Part shown: positions 27,150-35,419 of the stretch, piece by piece | Layout of the letters: each line of letters begins with the position of its first letter | How positions within the stretch are numbered: the stretch's first letter is position 1 | Source of the DNA: Alsobacter sp045348435 | GTDB lineage: Bacteria; Pseudomonadota; Alphaproteobacteria; Rhizobiales; Beijerinckiaceae | NCBI RefSeq assembly: GCF_045348435.1 | Contig: NZ_CP157484.1 | Span: 1,116,001-1,180,000 of the forward strand | Reading direction: 5' to 3' | Length of the DNA: 64,000 nucleotides | Notes under the pieces: generated by a model | Database searches by the model: none | Told to the model about the DNA's origin: nothing | Seen by the model: the letters and a program-made list of their open reading frames with translations, nothing else | Program-made: the position numbers and the translations under genes

Positions 27150-27164
27150 TTAACCGCGGGTAAA
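27150..27164. promoter_or_regulatory. CtrA-like box (TTAA-N7-TAAA) upstream of the GH26 gene
   Basis: TTAACCGCGGGTAAA lies 51 bp upstream of the GH26-DUF4214 start codon. It shares TAACCG and the mirror CGG(T/G)TA arm with the palindrome at 17371-17385, so the two may bind one regulator and tie the hydrolase to the EPS genes. One mismatch from the CtrA consensus. Confidence 0.35.
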
Positions 27165-27565
27165 CAGCCTGTGGAGCGCCGGCGCCGGGTGAAGAAGGTG
27201 CTTCGGGTTTTGTCTTCGTGACTCAGCCCGGGTCGCTGAATCGATTGATCGAACGAGTTGGACTGAGCGCAACCCACGGGGATATGGGACCGCGGCTAAA
27301 CCTTTTGGGGCGAAGCCGTGTCACCCTGTAAGCCTGGGTCGAACCCACTGATTCAAGGGTGGCGTCGGGTGGACGATCAACCGATCTGCCTAATCCGCAT
27401 GGCATATTCTTTTTGAAGAGCAGCGCTTCTTGGCCGATGGCAAGATGTGAGGACAGGAGATCGCCGTTCGCGTTAAACACAGACAGCTCGCAAGTGCGGT
27501 GCTACTGTCGCGGCAATCGCGCGGCGAGGAGAGTGGAATGGCCGTGCCGCGGACCTGATGGCCTG
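27165..27565. other. intergenic region, no clear gene
   Basis: About 400 bp. The palindrome TGGGTCGAACCCA is present near 27328, resembling a tRNA T-arm, but no tRNA body could be folded around it. A well-spaced GAGGAGA ribosome site at about 27528-27534 precedes ATG 27538, which opens a 6-codon frame described under findings. Confidence 0.4.
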
Positions 27566-27838
27566 ATGATCATATTCTGTGTTCTGATGGGTGTGGCGGG
27601 GTTAGCGTCGGGATTCTTCCTGAGCTGGATCATCGTGTTCATCAGCAGCGTCGCGGTGTTCACAGCCGCCCTTTTGAGCGTGTGGGTGAGCGGACAGACG
27701 CTCGGAGGGGCCGCCCTGGTCGCATTGGCGGGGACGCTCGCCTTGCAGGCCGGGTTCGTGACCACGGGCTTTGGGACCGCCGTCTGGCGCAGCCGCGCAG
27801 GGGGCGAGAAGCTGAGGCGGACGGGGCGGGGAGTCTGA
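27566..27838 (+). CDS. small membrane protein, hypothetical
   Basis: 90 residues: MIIFCVLMGVAGLASGFF starts the first of three hydrophobic segments, and the protein ends with a short basic tail. The start codon overlaps the TGA of a two-codon frame, which in turn overlaps a six-codon frame that has a strong GAGGAG site, so translation may be coupled. It converges with the WecG-family gene. Not recognised beyond topology. Confidence 0.5.
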   Translation: MIIFCVLMGVAGLASGFFLSWIIVFISSVAVFTAALLSVWVSGQTLGGAALVALAGTLALQAGFVTTGFGTAVWRSRAGGEKLRRTGRGV

Positions 27839-27870
27839 GCCGGTAGCTCAGCAGACCCCTCACGATCAAG

Positions 27871-28665
27871 TCATCCGCTTATCCTATCAGAGGCGGATTC
27901 CGACCGAAGCGACGCTGAGAAGAGGTCCTGGGAGGCGAGGTAGAGGAATCGCCATGAGTCGACGAGGTAGCGGCGATACAGGCGCTTCGGGTCTGACGCG
28001 AGCCGCCATAGCCACTCCATGCCGGCCTTTTGCCACGCGACCGGCGCGCGTTTTAGAATCCCTGCGCGATACTCGATGCCGGCTCCGACGCACAGGACGT
28101 AACAGCTTCCAAGGCGGTCCCTATGTTGGGCGACGAAGATCTCGGATTTCGGCGCTCCGACCCCGAAAAAGATCTGGGTGGGCGCAAATCGTTCGATCGC
28201 GACTAGCAGGTCGTTTGTGGCGCGTTCCGAGCGCTCGAAGCCGAACTCAGGAATATGGAACGCGTATTCGCCCGGCGCGAAACCGCGTGCGACGAGGTCC
28301 TTCCCCAGCGCTTCGCCCACTTCCGGACTGCTGACCACAAAGAACGGGCGTTGGCGACCCGGCGACAAACGGTCGAACACCTGCGCAAACAGATCCGCGC
28401 CCGTGACCCGCGTCGCGCCCTTCAGACCCTTAAGCTTTGCAAAGGCGGACACCGGCGCGCCATCGATCGTTACAAGCCAGGCGGAGGAATAGGCCGCCCG
28501 AAAATCGGCGCGCTTCGCAAGTTGCACCACGTGGTCCACATTCATGGTGACGACGAGGCGCGCCGGCTCGTTGCCCCTGACGCGCTGAGTGACTTCCGCA
28601 GTCAATGTTTCAAGATCGTCCGTCGCGGGTTGGTAGCCAAAAAGAGGAAGAGTCGCAGCATTCAT
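27871..28665 (-). CDS. WecG/TagA/CpsF family glycosyltransferase
   Basis: 264 residues. RLVVTMNVDHVVQL, TIDGAPVSAFAK and VTGADLFAQVFDR form the conserved N-terminal half. FFGVGAPKSEIFVAQHRDRL, CVGAGIEYRAGILKRAPVAWQKAGMEWLWRL with its tryptophans forms the C-terminal half. The family transfers ManNAc(A)-type sugars to undecaprenyl-linked intermediates. The start ATG 28665 has GGAGA 7 nt upstream. It lies at the edge of the EPS locus and probably adds a sugar to the same or another glycan. Confidence 0.92.
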   Translation of the reverse strand: MNAATLPLFGYQPATDDLETLTAEVTQRVRGNEPARLVVTMNVDHVVQLAKRADFRAAYSSAWLVTIDGAPVSAFAKLKGLKGATRVTGADLFAQVFDRLSPGRQRPFFVVSSPEVGEALGKDLVARGFAPGEYAFHIPEFGFERSERATNDLLVAIERFAPTQIFFGVGAPKSEIFVAQHRDRLGSCYVLCVGAGIEYRAGILKRAPVAWQKAGMEWLWRLASDPKRLYRRYLVDSWRFLYLASQDLFSASLRSESASDRISG

Positions 28666-28898
28666 AAGAGAATCTCCGATTTCGCAGTGCAACCAATTTT
28701 GGTCCGACGAGCCGTTAAGCGTCCCGGCCATTGATTGTTCCGAACTGGGACGGGTTAAATTGCGAGCGGCAGCCCGGAAGCAGCCCGCAGCGCAATCGCG
28801 CCGGCTCGGCGCGCGTGAGATCAGCGCCGCCTAGCGCCGTCCTGTGCGAACCCGCACAGTCGGCGAGAGCGCGCTTCGCACAGGCGATCCTAAACGCG

Positions 28899-28929
28899 AA
28901 AAAGCCGCCGAGAGTTACCTCTTGGCGGC
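28899..28929 (-). terminator. Rho-independent terminator
   Basis: On the minus strand, GCCGCCAAGAG, a four-base GTAA loop and CTCTCGGCGGC pair over 11 bp with one G-T wobble, followed directly by TTTTT. It ends transcription from the small lipoprotein gene at 29115-29534. Confidence 0.85.
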
Positions 28930-29114
28930 GTTCCCATTCCGCAGACCCGAGCGATCAACTCGCCAGTACATCCGTGGTCGGACGATGGCTCGGATGGACG
29001 GTCCCGCTCGGCGTCGCCGGGGTCCGTCTCACCCATCTTACATGGGGTTGGGTTTCCCGCATACAAGCTCAAGCGCCGCTGCGCCGCGCCAGACCTGGGG
29101 GCGGTCCGGCGGGC

Positions 29115-29534
29115 TCAGCGCTTGGCGACCACGTCGATGATGTGGGTCTGGATCCTGGGGCCGGAGCCGACCTCCACGGTCACGACGTCCGGCCCGGCGA
29201 ATTTCGGCTCCCCCCGGAAGAACAGCGCCTGTACGGGCACGTCCACGCCGGCGCAGCGCGCGGCGCTGGCCGGCACGGTGGTGCGCCCGGCGCGGATGAT
29301 CACGGTGCCCTTCGTCGGCGGCTTCACGATGCGGATGTCGGGCACCGGGACGGGCGTACAGTCGGGATTGAGCCCTCCGAAGATGCCGAGCTGCGCGTCC
29401 TGCCCGGGCTCCACCTCGGCCTTGTGGCTGACGGCCTGCGCCGCCGTCGGCGCCGGGGCCTGGGTCTGAGCTTGCGCCTGCGCGGCGCAGCCGGCGAGAA
29501 GGAGTGTTGCGGCGGCCAGTCGGACGAAGGTCAT
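29115..29534 (-). CDS. small lipoprotein, paralogue of the 4.0-kb gene
   Basis: 139 residues. The signal peptide ends in a lipobox (LLLAGC, C16), so it is likely a lipoprotein. The domain follows the same pattern as the protein at 4013-4444: PDCTPVPVPDIRIV, PTKGTVIIRAG, RCAGVDVPVQALFF and PDVVTVEV. Start ATG 29534 preceded by GGAGAG. A strong terminator lies 186 bp downstream. Function unknown. Confidence 0.72.
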   Translation of the reverse strand: MTFVRLAAATLLLAGCAAQAQAQTQAPAPTAAQAVSHKAEVEPGQDAQLGIFGGLNPDCTPVPVPDIRIVKPPTKGTVIIRAGRTTVPASAARCAGVDVPVQALFFRGEPKFAGPDVVTVEVGSGPRIQTHIIDVVAKR

Positions 29535-29601
29535 GGAGCTCTCCAGATGTGAGTCCATGAGCCTTTACCACGAGGTTGCATCCGGTTGCGACCGCCGGCC
29601 G

Positions 29602-30375
29602 CTACCCAGCCAGGATGTTGCTCAGCGTTCCCACGCCGTCGATCACCACCTCGACCCTGTTCGCCGGACCCCGCATCGCCCCGACGCCAAGCGAGGTGCC
29701 CATGCAGATCAGATCGCCCGGCAGCAGCGTCATGTCGCGCGACAGCAGGCTGACCAGGCGCGCCGGCTGGAACACCGCGTCCGACAGCGGGTAGTTCTGG
29801 CGCTCCTCGCCGTCGAGCAGCGTCCGGATCCTCGCCTCGGCGAGATCGAGTTCGGTCGCCACCACCGGCCCGAACGGGCAGAACCCGTCGAAGCTCTTGG
29901 CGCGTGCCCATTGGGGAAAGCTCGCGTCCTTGCCGATCAGGTCGGCCGCCGTGATGTCGTTGACGCAGACATAGCCCAGAATGGACGCCTGCGCGTCCGC
30001 CTCGCCGGCGTTGCTGCAGATCCGCCCGATGACGATCCCGAGCTCGCCTTCGAACACGATGCGGCCGTCATAGGACCGGGGGCGCCGGATCTCGGCCCCC
30101 GGACGGGCGCAACTCGTCGGCGCCTTCAAAAGATAGAGCGGCTCCTCCGGGATGGGCGACCCGAGCTTTTGCGCGAGCGCCCGATAATTGTTCCACAGCG
30201 CGATGATCTTGGTCGGGCGGGTTGGGGCGAGCACGTCGACGTCGGCGAGCCGCAGGATCGTCCCGGTCGGCCCGCCGGGGCCGAACAGGTCGCCCCCATG
30301 CGCCCGGATGGCGTCGCCGTCGAGCGATCCGAAGCCGATTTCGCCGTCATGCAGGTAGCGGATCCAGTGGGTCAT
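29602..30375 (-). CDS. fumarylacetoacetate hydrolase family protein
   Basis: 257 residues. After the N-terminal LVGLRGNNYRA-like strand (here KIIALWNNYRALAQKLG) comes YLLKAPTSCARPG, then VFEGELGIVIGR (metal-binding Glu pair) and GYVCVNDITAADL (Asp), ending with TLLPGDLICMGTSLGVG. This is the 2-hydroxyhepta-diene-dioate isomerase / acylpyruvase branch. It is 11 bp upstream of no further gene on this strand but follows a ketopantoate-reductase-like gene at 10 bp, so it is the last gene of the gcl operon. Confidence 0.88.
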   Translation of the reverse strand: MTHWIRYLHDGEIGFGSLDGDAIRAHGGDLFGPGGPTGTILRLADVDVLAPTRPTKIIALWNNYRALAQKLGSPIPEEPLYLLKAPTSCARPGAEIRRPRSYDGRIVFEGELGIVIGRICSNAGEADAQASILGYVCVNDITAADLIGKDASFPQWARAKSFDGFCPFGPVVATELDLAEARIRTLLDGEERQNYPLSDAVFQPARLVSLLSRDMTLLPGDLICMGTSLGVGAMRGPANRVEVVIDGVGTLSNILAG

Positions 30376-30385
30376 GGCGCGCGCC

Positions 30386-31360
30386 TCAGTGCCGGACGGC
30401 GTTGGCGGCGCGCTGGCGCACCAGCGCCAGGACCGTGTCGATGGTGGGGGTGGGCATGCCCACCAGCGTCCCCATCTCCTGCACGACCGTGACCAGCGGG
30501 TCGATCTCCATCGGCCGGCCGCGCTCCAGGTCCTGCAGCATTGAGGTCTTGTGCGCGCCCACTGCGCCCGCGCCGTCGATGCGCCGCTCGACGTCCACCC
30601 GGAAGCGGACCCCGACGACGTCGGCGATGGCCTTGGCCTCCAGCATCATCGCCTTGGCCACCGCCCGCGTGCCGGGGTCGGAGCAGATCACGTCGAGCGT
30701 GGCCCCGGTGAGCGCGCTAATCGGGTTGAAGCACAAATTGCCCCACAGCTTCAGCCAGATCTCGTCGCGGATGTTGTCGAGCACGGGCGCGCGCAGCCCG
30801 GCGTCGGCCATCAGCGCCGAGAAACGCTGGACGCGGTCCGACAGCTCGCCCGAGGGCTCGCCGATCGGGAACTTGTCCCCGTAGACATGCTTGATGACGC
30901 CCGGCTCCACCACCTCGGTCGCCGGATAGACGACGCAGCCGATGGCGCGCTCCGGGCCGAAGCGACGCCACTGCTCGCCGCCCGGATCGATGCTCTCCAG
31001 CGTCGAGCCCTCGAGCCGCCCGCCATGGCGGTGGAAGTACCAATAGGGGATGCCGTTGACGGCGGTCACGATGCCGGTCTCGTTGCCGAGGAGCGGCTGC
31101 ATGGCCTCCACGACGCCCGGCACCGAATGGGCCTTCAGCGCCAGGATCACGAAATCCTGCGGCCCGGCCTCGGACGGGTCGTCCGTGCAGCGGGGATGGG
31201 CGACGATTTCGTCCTCCTTGCGGATGACCCGCACGCCGTTGCGCCGCATCGCGTCCAGATGCGCCCCGCGGGCGATGAAGGTCACGTCCGCGCCCGCCTT
31301 GGACAGAAGGGCGCCCATGTAGCCGCCGATCGCGCCGGCCCCGTAAACGGTCACTCTCAT
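30386..31360 (-). CDS. 2-dehydropantoate 2-reductase (PanE/ApbA) family protein
   Basis: 324 residues. The Rossmann loop VYGAGAIGGYMGALLSKAG binds NADPH. ALKAHSVPGV, TAVNGIPYW, then KLWGNLCFNPISALTG (conserved Lys/Asn) and LQDLERGRPMEIDPL are the PanE landmarks. Genomes often carry several such paralogues; its place between glyoxylate carboligase and an FAA-family gene suggests a different 2-keto acid substrate from ketopantoate. The start ATG 31360 is 40 bp downstream of gcl. Confidence 0.88.
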   Translation of the reverse strand: MRVTVYGAGAIGGYMGALLSKAGADVTFIARGAHLDAMRRNGVRVIRKEDEIVAHPRCTDDPSEAGPQDFVILALKAHSVPGVVEAMQPLLGNETGIVTAVNGIPYWYFHRHGGRLEGSTLESIDPGGEQWRRFGPERAIGCVVYPATEVVEPGVIKHVYGDKFPIGEPSGELSDRVQRFSALMADAGLRAPVLDNIRDEIWLKLWGNLCFNPISALTGATLDVICSDPGTRAVAKAMMLEAKAIADVVGVRFRVDVERRIDGAGAVGAHKTSMLQDLERGRPMEIDPLVTVVQEMGTLVGMPTPTIDTVLALVRQRAANAVRH

Positions 31361-31400
31361 GAGATGTCTCCCCAGTTCGTGAAGTGGATGGGCGGGTCGT

Positions 31401-33146
31401 TCAGCGGGCCGATCCGGGCGCGAGCGCCAGGTCGAGCGTCTCCTCGAACTCCACCACCTGGTCGATCTCCGGCCCCATGGCGATGTTGGTGACCCGCTCG
31501 GTGATCACCTCCACGACGACGGGCACGCGCTGCGTGCGCGCCTCCTCGCGCGCCCAGCGCAGGGTCGCCCCGAGATCGCCCGGATCGAAGACCCGCGCCG
31601 CGATGCAGCCGAAGGCCTCGACCGCCTTCACGTGGTCGACGCCATAGTCGCCGATCTCGGGCGAGTTGATGTTCTGAAAGGAGAGCTGGACCTCGTAGTC
31701 CATCTTGTAGCCGCGCTCGGCCTGCCGGATGAGGCCCAGATAGGCGTTGTTGAGGATCACCATCACGAAGGGCACGCGGTACTGGGCCGCCACGGCCAGC
31801 TCCTCGATGAGGAACTGGAAGGAGTAGTCGCCCACAATGCCGACCACCTCCTTGTCCGGTTTGGCGAGCTTGGCGCCGGTGCAGGCCGAGATCTCCCAGC
31901 CGAGCGGGCCCGCCTGGCCGCACACGATGTAGTGGCGCGGCTTGTGGATCGTCTGGAACTGCCCGGACGCGATCTGGTAGAGCCCGATCGCGGTGACGAA
32001 CTGCGTGTCGCGGTCGAAGGCCTTGTTGACCTCGTGGAAGACGCGCTGCGGCTTGATCGGCTTGTCGTCGAAGTCCGTGCGGCGCAGCATGGTATGCTTG
32101 CGGGCGAGGCATTCGGCCGGCCAGGAGCGCTGCGGCACGCGCCGCGTCCGCGCTTCCGCGACCAGCGCCTCAAGCGCCAGCTTGGCGTCCGCCACGATGC
32201 CGAGGTCCGGGCAGAACACCCGCCCGATCTGGGTCGGCTCGATGTCGATGTGAATGAATGTGCGGCCCTTGCGGTAGACGTCCATGCCGCCGGTGTGGCG
32301 GTTGGCCCAGCGGTTGCCGATGCCCAGCACGAGGTCGCTCTGCAGGAAGCTGGCGTTGCCGTAGCGATGCTGCGTCTGCAGCCCGACCATGCCGGCGTTG
32401 AGGGGATGGTCGTCCGCGATGGCGCCCCAGCCCTTCAGGGTCGGCACGACCGGCGTGCCGGTGAGCTCGGCCAGTTCGACCAGGAGCTCGGAGGCGTCGG
32501 CGTTAATCACCCCGCCGCCGGCCACGATGAGGGGCCGCTCGGCGGCGAGCAGCATGTCGACGGCGCGCGCGATGGCCTTGGGGTTGGGCGCGGGCCGGTG
32601 GACGGGGAGGGGGGCGTCGACCTCCGGATCGTATTCGATCATCTCCTTCTGGACGTCGATGGGCAGGTCGATATGCACGGGCCCCGGCCGGCCGGAGCGC
32701 ATGATCCGAAACGCCTCGCGGAACGCCCAGGGGACCTGCGCCCCTTCCATCACGGTGACGGACCACTTGGTCACCGGGCGGGTGATGGCGGCGATGTCGA
32801 CGGCCTGGAAATCCTCCTTGTGCAGCTTGGCGCGCGGCGCCTGCCCGGTGATGCACAGGATCGGGATCGAGTCGGCGATGGCCGAATAGAGCCCGGTCAC
32901 CATGTTGGTGCCGGCCGGGCCCGAGGTGCCGACGCAGACCCCGATCGCCCCGGACCGGGCCCGCGTGTAGCCCTCGGCCGCATGGGTGCCGCCCTCCTCG
33001 TGGCGCACGAGGATGTGCTGGACGCTGCTGTCCTTCATGGCTTCGTAGAAGGGCAGGATCGCGGCTCCCGGCACGCCGAAAACGAGGTCGACGCCTTCGC
33101 TTTCGAGCACACGCATAGCGGCTTGCATCGCAGTCATCTGCGCCAT
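31401..33146 (-). CDS. gcl: glyoxylate carboligase-like ThDP enzyme
   Basis: 581 residues, collinear along its whole length with E. coli Gcl (593): [67 protein letters not shown] and [14 protein letters not shown] with the ThDP site [12 protein letters not shown]. Expected reaction: two glyoxylate to tartronate semialdehyde plus CO2. Oddity: residue 50 is Glu in [13 protein letters not shown], where E. coli Gcl has Val51 in RHVEGASHMAEGY. A divergent IclR regulator is 164 bp away. No hyi or glxR follows; a PanE-like and an FAA-family gene do. Confidence 0.87.
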   Translation of the reverse strand: MAQMTAMQAAMRVLESEGVDLVFGVPGAAILPFYEAMKDSSVQHILVRHEEGGTHAAEGYTRARSGAIGVCVGTSGPAGTNMVTGLYSAIADSIPILCITGQAPRAKLHKEDFQAVDIAAITRPVTKWSVTVMEGAQVPWAFREAFRIMRSGRPGPVHIDLPIDVQKEMIEYDPEVDAPLPVHRPAPNPKAIARAVDMLLAAERPLIVAGGGVINADASELLVELAELTGTPVVPTLKGWGAIADDHPLNAGMVGLQTQHRYGNASFLQSDLVLGIGNRWANRHTGGMDVYRKGRTFIHIDIEPTQIGRVFCPDLGIVADAKLALEALVAEARTRRVPQRSWPAECLARKHTMLRRTDFDDKPIKPQRVFHEVNKAFDRDTQFVTAIGLYQIASGQFQTIHKPRHYIVCGQAGPLGWEISACTGAKLAKPDKEVVGIVGDYSFQFLIEELAVAAQYRVPFVMVILNNAYLGLIRQAERGYKMDYEVQLSFQNINSPEIGDYGVDHVKAVEAFGCIAARVFDPGDLGATLRWAREEARTQRVPVVVEVITERVTNIAMGPEIDQVVEFEETLDLALAPGSAR

Positions 33147-33184
33147 CAGACCCTCCCTGGCCCACGCCGTCCCTTGCGGAGTGA

Positions 33185-33221
33185 GAAATCATTTCGCGAT
33201 GTGGGAATGCTGGCATGCCAG
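33185..33221. promoter_or_regulatory. IclR-type operator core and adjacent palindrome
   Basis: GAAATCATTTC at 33185-33195 matches the core of the IclR consensus GGAAATNATTTCC, 39 nt upstream of the gcl start. CTGGCATGCCAG at 33210-33221 is a perfect 12-bp palindrome. Both lie between gcl and the divergent IclR-family gene, which makes autoregulation and control of gcl likely. Inference from sequence only. Confidence 0.55.
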
Positions 33222-33310
33222 TTCGGCGGATGCAAATGGAAATTCATCTTGATAGGCGGAAAATTTGTTTCGGCCGCGCGCCGTGCTAGATCAGGCGTTC
33301 TGGAGGCCTC

Positions 33311-34144
33311 ATGGTCGACGTCGTCGCCCCATCACCGCTGCCCTCCCGCAAGCGCGGGCGTCCCCCCTCCGTCCACGCCGAAGCCGGCGGCGAGATCCAA
33401 TCCCTCGACCGCGCCATCGGCGTCCTGGAGGTGCTGTCCAACGCGGACGGCCTGCCGCTGAGCGACGTCGCGCGGCGCAGCGACCTGCCGACCTCCACCG
33501 CCCACCGCATGCTGATGACGCTGCAGCGGCGCGGCTTCGTCGCGCAGGACGCCGAGACGGGGCTCTGGACCGTCGGAGTGGGGCTGTTTCGCGTCGGCGG
33601 CGCCTATCTGCGCATCCGCAAGCTTCCCGATATCGGCCGCCCGATCATCCGCGAGCTGCTGAAGCGCGTCGAGGAGACCGTGAACCTCTCGATGCTGGAC
33701 GGCGACGAACTGGTCTGCGTCGCGCAGGCGGAGAGCCACGCGGCCGTGCGGGCGTTCTTTCGCCTCGGCCGCAGGCTGCCGATCCATGCCTCGGCGGCCG
33801 GCAAGGCCATCATGGCGGCCATGCCGGACGACGAGCGCGACGCCAGGATGGCGAGGCTGACGCTGCAGGGCTACACCCCCAACACCCACACCACCCTTTC
33901 GGCGCTGCAGGCCGACGTCGACGCAGTGCGCGAGCGGGGCTATGGCGTCGACGACGAGGAGCACACCGTCGGCATGCGCTGCGTCGCCGCCGCCATCCGC
34001 GACGAAAACGGCGAGCCGATCGGGGCCGTGTCGATCTCCGCGCCCGCTGTGCGCATGCCGACCGCCAAGATCCCGCAGCTGGGCGAGAGCATCATGGCCA
34101 CCGCCAGGCTGCTGGCGGCGCGCTATTCCGGACGGGTGGATTGA
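33311..34144 (+). CDS. IclR family transcriptional regulator (AllR/BhcR-like)
   Basis: 277 residues. The winged HTH spans about 30-90 (SLDRAIGVLEVL, LSDVARRSDLPTSTAHRMLMTLQRRGFV). The ligand-binding domain has VNLSMLDGDELVCVAQ, LPIHASAAGKAIMA, DDEEHTVGMRCVAAAI and GAVSISAP. Related AllR and BhcR proteins sense glyoxylate, and this gene is divergent from glyoxylate carboligase, so glyoxylate is the expected effector. Confidence 0.93.
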   Translation: MVDVVAPSPLPSRKRGRPPSVHAEAGGEIQSLDRAIGVLEVLSNADGLPLSDVARRSDLPTSTAHRMLMTLQRRGFVAQDAETGLWTVGVGLFRVGGAYLRIRKLPDIGRPIIRELLKRVEETVNLSMLDGDELVCVAQAESHAAVRAFFRLGRRLPIHASAAGKAIMAAMPDDERDARMARLTLQGYTPNTHTTLSALQADVDAVRERGYGVDDEEHTVGMRCVAAAIRDENGEPIGAVSISAPAVRMPTAKIPQLGESIMATARLLAARYSGRVD

Positions 34145-34162
34145 CGCGCACCGGCGCGCCTC

Positions 34163-35119
34163 TCAGCCGGGCCCGCGCAGCGTCGAGGACGGCGCTTCGC
34201 CGTAACGCTGGCGATACCAGGCGCTGAATTTGCCGAAATGGCTGAAGCCGCTCGCCATCGCGGCTTCGGTGACGCTGCCCACATGCCCGGACCGCAGCAG
34301 GTCATGGGCGCGCGCCAGGCGCTGCCGGCGCAGGAACTCTCCGGGCGAACAGCTCAGCCTGTGGCGGAACAGCTCCTGCAGCCGACGCAGGCTGACCCCC
34401 GAAGCGGCCGCGACCTCGGCGAGGCGGACCGGCTCGTCGAGCCGGGCGACCAGGTAGTCGACGGCGCGGTTGAGCGCCCGATGGGCGCCCAGCCCCTGCG
34501 CTTCCGCCGCCGGGGCGACCGGCTCCCGCCCCGCCGCTCTCGCCAGGATGGCCGCCGCCCGCAGGCTAAGGGCCTCCGCCATGCTGGCCGCAAAGCGCGC
34601 CCGGAATGCCGCCGGCTCCGCCCGGTCGGGCTCGAGCGCCTCGGCGGCCGTCTCGCGCAGCCGGCGCAGGCCCGGCAGATCGTCGCGCAGCGCCGCGGCC
34701 CGCAGCGCGTCGGGGAGCCGGTCGTCGACCTCCATCAGGCGCAGATGGGACTGCAGGAGCGCCGGGTCGAGCCGCAGCACCAGCTCGCTGTAGCCGTCGG
34801 TCGGCATGAACTGGGCGTCCTCGGCTACCGTGAAGCAGCCGTCGCTGCGCGGCGCCATGTCGTGGCGCCCAGACGACGTGACCAGCGTCGTCCCGCCCTG
34901 GAGCGGGAAGAACAGCACCGGCACCGCGAGGCCGAAAATGTCGAAGCAGGCCTTCGTCTCCCAGGTCCGGGAGACGTGCACGCCGGAGAAAGCGGTCGAC
35001 CGATAGCGCAAGCGGAAGCGACGGCTCTCGGCCGTCACGCGGACGACGCGGCTCGTTCGGCCTTGCAGCCCTTCCATGGCTTCGTCGGGGCTGCGATAGT
35101 CGACGTCCTGAATGGACAT
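34163..35119 (-). CDS. AraC family transcriptional regulator
   Basis: 318 residues. The C-terminal 100 residues hold two HTH motifs: VRLAEVAAASGVSLRRLQELFRHRL and GSVTEAAMASGFSHFGKFSAWYRQRYG. The N-terminal part (VLFFPLQGGTTLVTSSGRHDM) resembles the AraC-binding-like sensor domain of the FeaR/OruR type. The start ATG 35119 (MSIQDVDYRSP) is chosen over the longer frame whose extra residues look non-coding. It is convergent with the IclR gene (18 bp). Target unknown. Confidence 0.88.
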   Translation of the reverse strand: MSIQDVDYRSPDEAMEGLQGRTSRVVRVTAESRRFRLRYRSTAFSGVHVSRTWETKACFDIFGLAVPVLFFPLQGGTTLVTSSGRHDMAPRSDGCFTVAEDAQFMPTDGYSELVLRLDPALLQSHLRLMEVDDRLPDALRAAALRDDLPGLRRLRETAAEALEPDRAEPAAFRARFAASMAEALSLRAAAILARAAGREPVAPAAEAQGLGAHRALNRAVDYLVARLDEPVRLAEVAAASGVSLRRLQELFRHRLSCSPGEFLRRQRLARAHDLLRSGHVGSVTEAAMASGFSHFGKFSAWYRQRYGEAPSSTLRGPG

Positions 35120-35419
35120 GGCGGCCCACGGATTTTGGCTCGAGCTTGGCCAAGCAGGGTCGCCGACCGCGGCCCGTCCGGCAATCCGTGGAAGTCCGGA
35201 TCGGCGGGCCCCGATCGTACGCAGGCGCTCAATCGCCGCAGGCGCGACGCGATCGGGACAGGCCGGCGCAACCGGGATAGCGTTGGCGCGGCCGATGTCT
35301 ACAGTCGCGCCAAGGCCGTGAGCGGCCCTCGCGGAACTGGTCCGGTACAGGTCAGGCGCTCCCACCCAAGAACGTACCGAAGCCAGTCCCGGCTATGGAG
35401 CCCGCCGGGAACCGCGCTC
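35120..35419. other. intergenic region, nothing recognised
   Basis: 300 bp of GC-rich sequence between two minus-strand genes. It must contain the AraC gene promoter, but no strong promoter hexamers, hairpin or small gene with a ribosome site was seen. Confidence 0.5.

Noticed and set aside
27320..27345. TGGGTCGAACCCA resembling a tRNA T-arm
   Set aside because: No acceptor stem, D-arm or anticodon arm could be fitted around it on either strand; it is simply a palindrome.
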